A DNA stretch of 25,125 bases from Eggerthella sp. CAG:368 (GTDB lineage Bacteria > Actinomycetota > Coriobacteriia > Coriobacteriales > Eggerthellaceae). Both the position numbers and the translations under genes were made by a program. Of the stretch, positions 1 through 7,553 are shown piece by piece. The notes under the pieces are model-generated. The model worked only from the letters and a program-made list of their open reading frames with translations, had not been told where the DNA came from and searched no databases. The DNA is taken from contig FR895493.1 of the NCBI GenBank assembly GCA_000434775.1, positions 16,881-42,005 of the forward strand, in the 5' to 3' direction. The number at the start of each line of letters is the position of its first letter. The stretch's first letter is position 1.

Positions 1-1017
1 ATGAGTCCAGTCTATGACGTAACGTGGCACCATATTTTTACGGGGCGCATTTTATGGGGAGGGGCTTCGGGCTGGTCACCCGTGATGTTTTGGAAGTTTA
101 CTGATTTAGTACGAGAACGCAGGCCAATCGCTATTATCGCTACGCATATTGTTGCGGCGAACTGCGCGGTGGCTGCACGAATGGAAACGGGTCAGAACTT
201 CCCTATTGCCTGTGTCCCAACTGACTACGGTGTTGAAGGCTTATGGCCTCATTTATATACCGATTTGTTCTGCGCTGCCGACGATTTTATGATTAAAGAG
301 TTACTACCCCGAAGGGTTCCTCGTGATCATATTGCGGTTACCGGTATTCCTGTACGTGTGGGCTTCGACGAAGAACACGATACTGTAGCTATTCGTGAAC
401 GGTTTTCGCTTCCCCAAGACAAAATGATTGCTTTAGTAATGGCGGGTGCCAAATACTCGGAGCCGTATTTTCCATTTCGCAGAATCGTCGAGCCTATGTT
501 CGGAGAACTTTCGAACTTCCTTGATATGCACTTCGTGTTTTTAGCGGGCGAAGATTATACCTATGCCGAGCATCTGAAGCAGGTATTTAAGGAGCGCGGC
601 ATCACGAATGTTTCGGTGTTCAATTATGTGGAGGACATGGTTGATCTGATGTCTGCGAGCGATTTGATTGTTGCCAAATCGGGAGGCTTAGCCGTAACTG
701 AATGTATCTGTGCGCGCCTGCCACTTATTTTGGTGGGAAAATCGTATGGCCAGGAGCGCGCCAATACCTATACGGTAACAAGAGTCGGAGCTGCTCTTGA
801 AGCGGAAACCGCAAAAGATCTTGTTTGTCAGCTTAAACGCGTGCATCAAACTCCTTACATTTTGGATCAAATGAAAGAAAAAGGCGAAGTGATTCGTCGT
901 CCTAATTCCGCTTTTGATGTTTGCGTTGCAACGCTTGATTTGGTCGGAAAAGTTACGCCGCCAAAAAAGCACTTTATGAAGGTGTATATTGGTGGGAAAC
1001 CTGTCCACGCACGATAA
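1..1017 (+). CDS. MGDG synthase/MurG-like glycosyltransferase, 5'-truncated by window edge
   Basis: The visible 338 residues resemble GT28-type processive diacylglycerol glycosyltransferases (MGDG synthase/UgtP and MurG relatives), which move a sugar from a nucleotide sugar to a membrane lipid on the inner face of the membrane. Visible landmarks are the acceptor-side segment with TDYGVEGLW (about residues 74-82), where the family typically has VTDFGVHGLW, and the donor-binding segment near residues 215-235 containing DLIVAKSGGLAVTE. The family's N-terminal glycine-rich GxGH segment is absent. The open frame begins at base 1, so the gene very probably starts upstream and the first ATG seen is internal. 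pyrE follows 25 bases after the stop. Family assignment is fairly sure; lipid and sugar substrates cannot be told from sequence. Confidence 0.75.
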   Translation: MSPVYDVTWHHIFTGRILWGGASGWSPVMFWKFTDLVRERRPIAIIATHIVAANCAVAARMETGQNFPIACVPTDYGVEGLWPHLYTDLFCAADDFMIKELLPRRVPRDHIAVTGIPVRVGFDEEHDTVAIRERFSLPQDKMIALVMAGAKYSEPYFPFRRIVEPMFGELSNFLDMHFVFLAGEDYTYAEHLKQVFKERGITNVSVFNYVEDMVDLMSASDLIVAKSGGLAVTECICARLPLILVGKSYGQERANTYTVTRVGAALEAETAKDLVCQLKRVHQTPYILDQMKEKGEVIRRPNSAFDVCVATLDLVGKVTPPKKHFMKVYIGGKPVHAR

Positions 1018-1042
1018 GTATTCAAACGAAAAGGAGTATGTC

Positions 1043-1723
1043 ATGGAGGCATATAAACAAGAGTTCATCGAATTTATGGTGGAAAGTGACGTCCTTAAAT
1101 TTGGCGAATTCACGCTTAAGAGTGGCAGAAAATCTCCTTTCTTTATGAATGCAGGTGCCTATGTAACAGGGGATCAGCTTCATCGATTGGGTTTGTATTA
1201 TGCTCAAGCAATCCATGATAATTTCGGTCTTGATTTTGATGTCGTTTTTGGCCCAGCATATAAGGGAATTCCTCTAAGCGTTGTTACCGCGATGGCAATC
1301 CATGAGCTCTACGGCAAAGAAGTTCGTTATTGTTCTAATCGTAAAGAGGTTAAAGATCACGGCGATACGGGCATTTTGCTTGGCAGTAACCTTAACGACG
1401 GAGATCGTATTGTTATGGTTGAAGATGTAACTACGTCGGGCAAGTCAATCGAGGAAACCTATCCCATTATTACCTCTCAAGCAAAGGTGAAAGTTAAGGG
1501 CTTGATGGTTTCTCTTAACCGTATGGAGGTTGGAAAGGGTGGCAAAATGTGCGCACTTGATGAGGTGAGCGAGCGCTACAGTTTCCCTACGGCCTCCATT
1601 GTTAGCATGGAAGAGGTTACCGAACATCTCTATAACCGTGAATGCCAGGGACGCGTTGTTATTAACGACGAAATCAAAGCAGCTATTGACGCTTACTACA
1701 AAGAATACGGTGCAAAAAAATAA
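1043..1723 (+). CDS. pyrE: Orotate phosphoribosyltransferase
   Basis: PyrE converts orotate and PRPP to orotidine 5'-monophosphate in pyrimidine synthesis, in the cytosol. The 226-residue product has the PRPP-binding loop (VMVEDVTTSGKS, residues 124-135), the FGPAYKGIPL segment (69-78), and the N-terminal FTLKSGRKSPFF stretch typical of the family. The frame is open to 989, but the start at 1043 is preferred. An AAGGAG at 1031-1036 sits six bases upstream, and translation from there gives the usual family length. An overlapping out-of-frame ATG at 1038 is ignored. No other pyr gene lies next to it, and no clear terminator follows. Codon use is ordinary. Confidence 0.93.
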   Translation: MEAYKQEFIEFMVESDVLKFGEFTLKSGRKSPFFMNAGAYVTGDQLHRLGLYYAQAIHDNFGLDFDVVFGPAYKGIPLSVVTAMAIHELYGKEVRYCSNRKEVKDHGDTGILLGSNLNDGDRIVMVEDVTTSGKSIEETYPIITSQAKVKVKGLMVSLNRMEVGKGGKMCALDEVSERYSFPTASIVSMEEVTEHLYNRECQGRVVINDEIKAAIDAYYKEYGAKK

Positions 1724-1913
1724 AGCTTGCTAAGGCTAATACTCACCATGATTTTCTTGACGATGGTGCTATGTGTTGGATGAGTCAGACGTGGTTCTTA
1801 TAACGATTCTTGAGGGGGTAGGAGAACTTATCCTTGATGGTGTTCCCTATCAGCTTTCAACAGGCGAATCTATCGTTATGTCAGCCGGTGTTTTCATTCC
1901 GTGCGTGGTATAA
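1723..1913 (+). pseudogene. Cupin-domain remnant (frameshifted fragment)
   Basis: Directly after pyrE, two short reading frames look like parts of one small cupin protein. The first (1723-1803) gives ANTHHDFLDDGAMCWMSQT, with a histidine pair. The second (open from 1761, best from 1791 to the TAA at 1911) gives VVLITILEGVGELILDG followed by YQLSTGESIVMSAGVFIP. The second matches the cupin pattern of a beta strand, a glycine turn, G-(D/E) and a final P. They are in different frames, have no convincing start, and end early. I read this as a decayed fragment rather than a gene. The match is by eye only. Confidence 0.45.
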
Positions 1914-2383
1914 CTCCTTTTAAGATGTAGCTTACGGCGATTAAAAACTGCTAGTACAACGTGTGCGAATGGCAAATTACAGTTGTATATAGGGTAATCA
2001 GCAAGAGCGTTTTATAAAGCAACGAAGAAGACTGCGTTTACACGTGCCCTTTGTTGGACAAAAACTCAAAGATATTTACCTAAAGACCCCCAATACTTCC
2101 CCAATGATGGGCAAGTAGTGCCATTTTGCTTTGCATGAAAGGGTTTTGATGTAAGGTAATGGCGTAAAGCAGTGCCGACCCCAAGAAGTACCCGAACAGT
2201 GGTTTATTCCATTTATGTTTATCTCACTTTTTCTCAATGCTTTTCATGGGTAAAACATTGTCGAGCCAAGACATAAGATGCCAAGGTTCAAAGTATGTCA
2301 GGCCGTCAAAGATTGATTGTTTTGAAACCGTGCGTTTCAGAAATTCGTTCAATCATAAAAGGGCGTGAGTGATCTTGTTGATC
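1914..2383 (+). other. Gene-free stretch, probably decayed DNA
   Basis: No convincing gene on either strand. Short open stretches exist, for example a 44-codon frame ending near 2138 with LPKDPQYFPNDGQVVPF, but none has a start, a ribosome site or a family I recognise. The flanking cupin fragment and broken GGDEF gene suggest this is gene debris. No tRNA, terminator hairpin or insertion-sequence ends were found. Confidence 0.4.
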
Positions 2384-2392
2384 GGGGGGGGG
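2384..2392 (+). repeat. G9 homopolymer tract just before a GTG start
   Basis: Nine consecutive G residues end two bases before the GTG at 2394 that opens the membrane GGDEF gene. The tract lies where the ribosome binding site would be. An in-frame TGA lies at 2379-2381. A second GTG at 2365 reads through the tract in another frame and ends at the TGA at 2395. Adding one G, or removing two, would put that upstream GTG in frame with the GGDEF gene. The sequence shows the tract; phase variation is inference. Confidence 0.6.
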
Positions 2393-2393
2393 C

Positions 2394-3716
2394 GTGAATA
2401 GAATCCGAATCAGAAATATTTGCATTGCGAGTATTGTTGTAACGCTCATGTTGGCTCTGTTGAGTATCGGTTTGTTTCTGAAAGGCCAAGCGCAATTTGA
2501 GGCGCTGCAGACCGCAACCGATACGTATGTTGCGTGCGAAAAAGATGCACAGCAACTTCAAACTGCCTCTAATTATCTGACTGAGCAAACTCGATTAGCA
2601 GCCATGACAGGCGAAAGCAAATACATCGATGCATATTTCAACGAAGTAAACTCAATTAAGAGCAGAGAAATCGCAGTCCAAGATTTGAAAAGCAAGATAA
2701 ATGAGGGGCAAGCAATTGATGCGTTGCAAGCTGCGAATGATTTATCGTATGAATTAATGACAACAGAGTACTATGCCATGAGGCTCGTGTGCGAAGCTAA
2801 CGGCAGTGATCCTTCTGCATGGTAAGAACAAATAAAGAATGTCACACTTTCTTCAGAAGATGCGACACTTTCACCAGAGTATAAGCTGCAAAAAGCTCAA
2901 CAAATAGTGTCAAATGAGCAATATCAGAAGGCTCGCAGTGAAATCTCAGAGAAGGTTATCCAGTGCACAGATGAGTTGGTTCAACACACAAAAGAGGCAC
3001 AGGCCAATGCCGAGTTTATTTTTTCCAATACTTACACCATGATTGAATTATCGGTTGTTTGTTTTGTAGTGGTTGTTGTGGCGGTAGCTGTTGTGCTTTG
3101 GGCGTATATAGTTCGCCCATTAGTTACGTTTAATGAAATTATAAAAAATGGAAGAATGCTTCCTGTTACGGGAGCAAGAGAAACTCAAAACCTTGCGATA
3201 TCTTTTAATCGCATAAGGGAAGAAAATAAAGCAAAACAAAAAACTATCAAACATCAAGCTGAACATGATGCGCTAACGGGATTATTGAATCGTGGTTCCT
3301 ACGATAAAATAATTTGTCGCTATAAACGTGACAGGGAGTCCTTCGCCCTCATTCTTGTTGATGTTGATGCCTTCAAGAAGGTAAATGATTCTTATGGGCA
3401 TCTTGAAGGCGATAGAGTGCTCAAACGAGTTGCTGATTTGTTAAAAAATGCGTTTCGAAGCGAAGATTATGTATGTAGAATTGGCGGGGATGAATTTGCT
3501 GTCATCATGCATTCAATGACAGAGGACAAACGTCAGGTTATAAAAAGAAAAATCGAAGCAATTAACTTTGAGCTGAAAAATCTCACCGATGAAACGTTCG
3601 GCGTTTCGATAAGTGCCGGGATTGCCTTTTACGATCAAAAAAGCGATCAGAAAGACATCTATAAGGAAGCGGATGATGCGCTGTATGCGGTAAAAAAACA
3701 CCGACATTGCGACTGA
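2394..3716 (+). pseudogene. Membrane diguanylate cyclase (GGDEF), split by an in-frame TAA
   Basis: Reading through one TAA (2823-2825) restores a 440-residue protein in a single frame. It has a TM helix (about residues 9-31), a mainly helical extracytoplasmic sensor region, a second TM (about 216-240), a HAMP-like stretch, and a C-terminal GGDEF domain. The GGDEF domain is intact: GGDEF at 364-368 and an RSED inhibitory I-site five residues upstream. Such proteins make c-di-GMP from two GTP in response to an outside signal. The upstream piece ends after residue 143, and the downstream piece could start at GTG 2907, where no ribosome site is visible. No frameshift is involved, so this is a nonsense mutation, a stop read through, or a sequencing error. 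The G9 tract before the start is a second oddity. Domain calls are sure; functionality is doubtful. Confidence 0.8.
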
Positions 3717-3824
3717 TCGGTTAGCGAAGCAAACAATAATAATTAGAAGCTTTTCCAGGATCTTCGAGCAGCTTGTCTATTGTGCAGCAGGCTATTTGAT
3801 GCTGGTAGGCCTAAAGAGCACTAG

Positions 3825-3935
3825 CTTGCAGTTAGCGTAAATGCTTGTTTCGATGAGATAATGCGCTCGCTCGCAAGTGATATAGATGCCCACATTTCTA
3901 AGTCCGTCACTATTGTGAAACCTAGGGAGGTTTGA
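3825..3935 (+). pseudogene. Fossil C-terminal piece of a response-regulator receiver domain
   Basis: In the gap between the two GGDEF genes, a 36-codon open stretch ending at TGA 3933 reads like the end of a receiver domain from a hybrid histidine kinase. ASDIDAHISKSVTI corresponds to the usual A-G-M-D-x-H-(I/L)-x-K-P-(I/V) segment at beta5, preceded by NACFDEIMRSL, where intact receivers typically have TANAF(x)ED(x)RxSL. The conserved Lys is kept, but the following Pro is Ser. An upstream TAG (3822-3824) and the lack of the phospho-acceptor half show it is only a fragment. It suggests that a hybrid kinase once lay here, matching the orphan Hpt protein downstream. Confidence 0.5.
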
Positions 3936-3949
3936 CTCAAACGTTTCAC
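3915..3949. repeat. Nested inverted repeats upstream of the GGDEF-REC-HD-GYP gene
   Basis: GTGAAAC (3915-3921) and GTTTCAC (3943-3949) form a perfect 7-bp inverted repeat. Inside the left part, AAACCT (3918-3923) and AGGTTT (3928-3933) form a tighter hairpin with a 4-base loop. The two pairings share bases and exclude each other. It overlaps the receiver fossil and lies about 125 bases before the next start. It could be an operator or just debris; the conserved core of the c-di-GMP riboswitches was not seen here. Confidence 0.35.
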
Positions 3950-4074
3950 AAAAATGATGATTCTGCTGGTAAATAAGTTGGTTTTAGCTATAAGATTGTA
4001 GCGTGCTAATAAACAACAAAAAACGAATACGCAAATAGTTTCATGCATTTTTACGAATAGTGCCAGGTGTTTGT

Positions 4075-5997
4075 ATGTCAGAAAATGATGGTATAGAAAA
4101 GAACTCTTTCGAACACGAAACTAAAAGTAGCCATTATCCGTCGTTGACAGAGCAACAAATTAAAGATGAAATCGACGATCTTCATAAGGTTTATCCCATT
4201 GTCCGCTTAGTAAATAAAAAACAAATTGAAGAGGGTTCGTGTCTTCTGTTTGATGGTGATCATTCGGTGTGTGGTAGAAAAGCATGTGCTCAGCTTTTGA
4301 ACGATGGCGGCGAGCGTGAGTGGTTGTTTTGTTTGAATCATGATGGACATAGGGCGATGGCTCGCTACGTTGATGTCGACGGAGAGCCTTCTGTTTTGCT
4401 TTGCGTAGCTCCTGTTGATAGTGACTGGCAGCTCATTGATAAGCGTCTTTTGTATATTGATTCTCTTACGGGTGCCTATAATCGTCGTTTTTATGAGGAT
4501 GAGCTACGAAAGCAGCATCTGTATGCAGGGGTGGCCATTATTGACTTGGATGATTTCAAATTAGTCAACGACACTATGGGTCATCATACAGGCGATTTAG
4601 CCTTGCAACTTGCCGCAGAAGTAATGCTTCGCTGTATTCGTGAAAGCGATATGCTGGTGCGTATTGGCGGGGACGAGTTTGTCCTTGTTATGCCCAATGT
4701 TGGGGATTCGGTTTTCCAGCGCAGACTACAAGTAATCAGTAATAACATTTCCCAAACCACACTTCCGGGATATGACGAATTGTGTTTTTCAGTGAGTATT
4801 GGAGGAGTAATTTCCCGAGGCAGCACTGTCGAAGAAGCCCTTAGACAGGCTGACGGCTTAATGTATCGTGCTAAACGCCATAAGAATTCGGTTATTACCG
4901 ATTCCGACCCGCTCGATGCAGAAGAATACTCCAAGCCTTTCTTGCTTATTGTGGATGACTCTGAAATCAATCGCACTATTTTGAGCGAAATGCTCAAAGA
5001 CGAGTATGAAATTATCGAAGCAGATCGTGGGACTAGAGCTATTGAAATTTTGCATCAGCTTGGTGAGGATATAGCTATTGTCTTGCTTGACATTGTCATG
5101 CCAGAAATGAGCGGGTTTGAGGTTCTTTCTGCTATGTCACACAATGGGTGGCTTGAAGACATTCCTGTTATTATGATTTCGGGTGAAGATTCAGACGATA
5201 TTGTGTTCCGCGCCTATGAGCAAGGTGCTTCGGATTACATCAGTCGTCCATTTGATATGCGTATGGTTCGCCAGCGCGTAAGCAACACGATGCGTCTTTA
5301 CGCAAGGCAGCGTCGCTTAAGTGCTTTGCTCTCGCAGCAGTTTTATGAGCGCGAGAAAAGCAGAGATATGTTGGTTAACATCATGGGTGGCGCTATGGAG
5401 CTTCGTAATGGCGAAAGCGGTCCTCACGTTTTGCACGTGCGTAATCTTACAGAAATGCTTCTTGATTGCCTCATGCGTAAAACAGATCGTTATTTCGTTA
5501 CGGGCAAGCAGCGCACCGCCATTTCTTTAGCATCGGTTATGCATGATATTGGTAAGCTTGCAATTCCTGATGCCATCTTAAATAAGCCAGGAAGCCTTAC
5601 TGAAGAAGAGTTTGAGATTATGAAAACTCACACTACGTTAGGTGCTGAAATGCTTACTAATCTAACTATGTATAGTGATGATCCGCTGCTGCTGCAAACA
5701 GCACACGATATTTGTCGTTGGCATCATGAGCGATACGATGGGAACGGTTATCCAGATGGCTTAGTGGGAGACCAGATTCCAATATCTGCTCAGGTTGTTT
5801 CTTTGGCGGATGTGTATGATGCTCTTACCAGTGAGCGCGTATATAAGGAAGCGGTGCCTCATAAGACTGCAATGAAAATGATTCTCAGTGGGGAATGTGG
5901 CGAGTTCAATCCGTTGCTAATTGAATGTTTAACGGAGACGGAGGATTGTATTCTTCGCGAGTTAAACACTCCTGATTTTACCCCCCCCTTCTTTTAA
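4075..5997 (+). CDS. GGDEF-REC-HD-GYP c-di-GMP signalling protein
   Basis: This 640-residue soluble protein can in principle both make and break c-di-GMP. Order: an N-terminal sensor-like region (1-120, unassigned); a GGDEF domain with GGDEF at 198-202 and a RESD I-site just before it; a receiver domain with phospho-acceptor Asp339 in LLDIVMPEMSG; and an HD-GYP phosphodiesterase domain with HD at 490-491, HHE at 550-552 and GYP at 558-560. All signature residues are present. The start at ATG 4075 is preferred over GTG 4060, because AGGTG (4065-4069) lies five bases upstream. Hpt follows 28 bases after the stop, so phosphoryl transfer to the receiver is plausible, but no kinase is in the window. 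The 3' end runs through a C8 tract. Having the receiver between the two output domains is uncommon. Confidence 0.88.
   Translation: MSENDGIEKNSFEHETKSSHYPSLTEQQIKDEIDDLHKVYPIVRLVNKKQIEEGSCLLFDGDHSVCGRKACAQLLNDGGEREWLFCLNHDGHRAMARYVDVDGEPSVLLCVAPVDSDWQLIDKRLLYIDSLTGAYNRRFYEDELRKQHLYAGVAIIDLDDFKLVNDTMGHHTGDLALQLAAEVMLRCIRESDMLVRIGGDEFVLVMPNVGDSVFQRRLQVISNNISQTTLPGYDELCFSVSIGGVISRGSTVEEALRQADGLMYRAKRHKNSVITDSDPLDAEEYSKPFLLIVDDSEINRTILSEMLKDEYEIIEADRGTRAIEILHQLGEDIAIVLLDIVMPEMSGFEVLSAMSHNGWLEDIPVIMISGEDSDDIVFRAYEQGASDYISRPFDMRMVRQRVSNTMRLYARQRRLSALLSQQFYEREKSRDMLVNIMGGAMELRNGESGPHVLHVRNLTEMLLDCLMRKTDRYFVTGKQRTAISLASVMHDIGKLAIPDAILNKPGSLTEEEFEIMKTHTTLGAEMLTNLTMYSDDPLLLQTAHDICRWHHERYDGNGYPDGLVGDQIPISAQVVSLADVYDALTSERVYKEAVPHKTAMKMILSGECGEFNPLLIECLTETEDCILRELNTPDFTPPFF
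5981..5988 (+). repeat. C8 homopolymer tract in the last codons of the HD-GYP gene
   Basis: Eight C residues encode part of Thr-Pro-Pro just before the TAA at 5995. One extra C would replace the last two residues and extend the protein to a TGA at 6027-6029. That TGA overlaps the ATG of the Hpt gene (6026-6028) as ATGA. Loss of one C would instead give a stop after a further short tail. The tract and frames are seen directly; any switching is inferred. Confidence 0.6.
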
Positions 5998-6025
5998 CGC
6001 CAAACCAAAATAAGGAGAGGAATGA

Positions 6026-6379
6026 ATGACTAAACTTGAAGAAGCTTACCGTCAGATAGGTGGCGATTGGGAGGGCGTAACAAAGCGTCTTATGGGCGAA
6101 AGTCTTGTCCAACGTTTTGTAAAGAAATTTATCGAGGAAGATAAAAGCTTTTGTCAATTAAAAGAAGCGCTTTCTGTGGGTGATGTTAAAGCAGCATTTA
6201 TGGCGGCACATACCCTCAAGGGAGTTTGTCAAAGCTTGGGGTTTGATGGACTGTTTAAGCCAACCAATGAGCTTACTGAGCTTTTACGTGCTGAGTCTCT
6301 CGAAGGTTCTGATGTGCTTTTTCCTCAGGTTGAGGAACAGTACAACCGTATCGTTGAAAGTCTTGCTCCCTGTTTATAG
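6026..6379 (+). CDS. Stand-alone histidine phosphotransfer (Hpt) protein
   Basis: This 117-residue protein carries the Hpt phosphorylation motif AHTLKG with His62, in a helical region of typical Hpt length. Such proteins shuttle a phosphoryl group between the receiver of a hybrid kinase and another receiver. The start at 6026 follows an AAGGAGAGG at 6012-6020; an ATG at 6022 gives only three codons. It is 28 bases behind the GGDEF-REC-HD-GYP gene and is almost certainly co-transcribed, so the receiver of that protein is its likeliest partner. No histidine kinase of matching type remains here, only the receiver fossil at 3825-3935. No clear terminator follows. Confidence 0.82.
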   Translation: MTKLEEAYRQIGGDWEGVTKRLMGESLVQRFVKKFIEEDKSFCQLKEALSVGDVKAAFMAAHTLKGVCQSLGFDGLFKPTNELTELLRAESLEGSDVLFPQVEEQYNRIVESLAPCL

Positions 6380-6455
6380 ACCTTAAAATGCCTTAAAACG
6401 TGTCAGTAGAATTTCAATAAATAGTTGTTTCCAGAGAGATATTTTCAAAAAAATC

Positions 6456-6484
6456 TTGACGCAAGAATACGAGGGGTTTAAAGT
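6456..6484 (+). promoter_or_regulatory. Candidate sigma-70 promoter for the T-box/trpP-ecf operon
   Basis: TTGACG (6456-6461), a 17-base spacer, and TAAAGT (6479-6484) place transcription start near 6491, just before the T-box stem I. The -35 matches 5 of 6 and the -10 matches 4 of 6 consensus positions. Confidence 0.55.
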
Positions 6485-6485
6485 T

Positions 6486-6783
6486 TCCACCAACGACAAA
6501 GGTCGTAATAAAACCTACGAGACGAAAGTAACGTCAGCAGAGGCGCTCACAGAGAGCGGGCGATGGTGTAAATCCCGCAGTAGCTGGTTGGCAAATGGTT
6601 CGTTGAGGTGAAAGGGGAAAGGCTAAAAAGGCCGAGTATCCGGACCGTGAGCCCGCGTTAGAGGCAGGACGTGTGTTGGCATGTTCATGAGAGGGTTCTT
6701 GACCAGAACCAAGCAAAGGTGGCACCGCAGGTATAAAGCCTGTCCTTTGAAACTCGCAAGAGTTTGCAAGGACAGGCTTTTTT
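6486..6783 (+). promoter_or_regulatory. T-box leader, probably tryptophan-specific
   Basis: A T-box leader binds an uncharged tRNA and lets transcription pass a terminator. Seen here: the AGTA of the specifier-loop E motif (6527-6530), the stem I distal AG-bulge hairpin (AGAGAGCGGG to TCCCGC, 6551-6578), the T-box core GGTGGCACCGC (6718-6728), and a strong overlapping terminator. Lining up the loop with the known B. subtilis glyQS layout (GAA, one base, specifier) places the specifier at TGG 6596-6598, a Trp codon. Independently, the acceptor bulge reads TGGC (6720-6723), needing discriminator base G73, which bacterial tRNA-Trp has. The next base after the specifier is T rather than the usual purine. 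The downstream TrpP-like gene agrees with Trp. Confidence 0.85.
6736..6783 (+). terminator. T-box regulatory terminator
   Basis: A 12-bp arm AAGCCTGTCCTT (6736-6747) pairs with AAGGACAGGCTT (6768-6779), followed by a run of T to 6783. A smaller inner hairpin (AACTC/GAGTT) fills the loop. It lies directly behind the T-box core, as expected for an attenuator released by uncharged tRNA. Confidence 0.88.
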
Positions 6784-6927
6784 GTTTGTTCTGCGGGGTC
6801 ACAAAACGCTGTAAGACGCGAAAGCGTGGTAAGTCGGAAGCTTAAACGATGGTCATGATTCTCATTCACATCGCTGGCGCTATTGGAAGCCCGAAGGGGC
6901 AAGTCGGCGATAATCCGCCAGGAAAGG
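6784..6927 (+). promoter_or_regulatory. Unidentified structured leader segment before trpP
   Basis: Between the T-box terminator and the start codon lie about 140 bases rich in hairpins: ACGC-GAAA-GCGT (6816-6827), CGATG/CATCG (6847-6851/6869-6873), GCCC-GAAG-GGGC (6889-6900), and GGCG/CGCC (6906-6909/6916-6919) right before the AGGAAAGGA ribosome site. The motif AAGTCGG occurs twice, each time soon after a tetraloop hairpin (6831-6837 and 6901-6907). The second half faintly recalls the 3' part of cobalamin riboswitches, but their conserved 5' core is not visible. I cannot name it. It has no second T-box core and no T-run. Confidence 0.45.
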
Positions 6928-6928
6928 A

Positions 6929-7528
6929 ATGAGAAAAATGACAAATGTTGTAGCTACTCAGAAACGAACCGTAGTAACCACACAAGAAAAGAAAGGCCTT
7001 GGCGTTCAAAGTCTTATCCTTATCGCGGTGTTGCTGGCAGCAGGCGCAGTGTTAAAGCTTACGGTTTCTAGCTTTCTCACTTTTGCCGGCATGAAACCGA
7101 ACTTCATGATTGCAATGTATTGCTTGGCCATTATTCTTACGCGACCAAAAATTTATCAGGCGGCCATTATCGGTATTCTTACGGGCCTTATCAGCCAGAT
7201 TCCTATGCTTAACGCAACGCCTCTCGTAAACATTCCATCTGAATTTGTGGGAGCTCTTGTTTGCGGAGTTTTACTTGCAGCCTTTATGCGTATTGCTCCT
7301 AAAAACTTCGGCTTGCAAAACGTTGTATTTCCTTTGATCATCACGTTTATTTCCACGGCATTTTCTGGCTATACCTTTGCTCTTATTGTTGGCAGTGTTA
7401 TGAACGGTCTACCCGTGGCTGCGGTGTTCGCTACATATGCCGTAATGGTTGTTGGAACAGCTTCTATGAATTGCGCTTTGGTTGCTATCCTCACGCCAGT
7501 TTTGAAGAAGGCTTTGAAGCTTGTCTAA
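6929..7528 (+). CDS. trpP: TrpP-like ECF S component (tryptophan uptake)
   Basis: A 199-residue membrane protein with about six hydrophobic segments and a charged N-terminal tail of some 25 residues. It resembles TrpP/YhaG-type substrate-binding S components of energy-coupling factor importers. Matching landmarks are GMKPNFMI after the first helix (TrpP: GMKPDMML) and the IGILTGLIS segment (TrpP: VGIVTGIIS), followed by a conserved P. The protein would bind tryptophan in the membrane and toppled-dock onto EcfT with two ATPases, all encoded directly behind it. The Trp T-box upstream supports the substrate. Two starts fit the ribosome site AGGAAAGGA (6920-6928): ATG 6929 and ATG 6938; I give the first. 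The only other reading would be an S component for another aromatic compound. Confidence 0.82.
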   Translation: MRKMTNVVATQKRTVVTTQEKKGLGVQSLILIAVLLAAGAVLKLTVSSFLTFAGMKPNFMIAMYCLAIILTRPKIYQAAIIGILTGLISQIPMLNATPLVNIPSEFVGALVCGVLLAAFMRIAPKNFGLQNVVFPLIITFISTAFSGYTFALIVGSVMNGLPVAAVFATYAVMVVGTASMNCALVAILTPVLKKALKLV

Positions 7529-7553
7529 AGAGTGTATCGAGAAAGACTAACCA

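Noticed and set aside
3821..4048. Minus-strand 75-codon frame in the gap before the HD-GYP gene
   Set aside because: No ribosome site or family, and overlaps the better-supported receiver fossil on the plus strand.
3717..4074. A c-di-GMP riboswitch before the GGDEF-REC-HD-GYP gene
   Set aside because: Tempting from context, but the conserved core sequences of the known c-di-GMP aptamers are absent.
6534..6944. Minus-strand 136-codon frame over the T-box leader
   Set aside because: Lies entirely on a structured RNA leader and gives low-complexity sequence; a chance frame.
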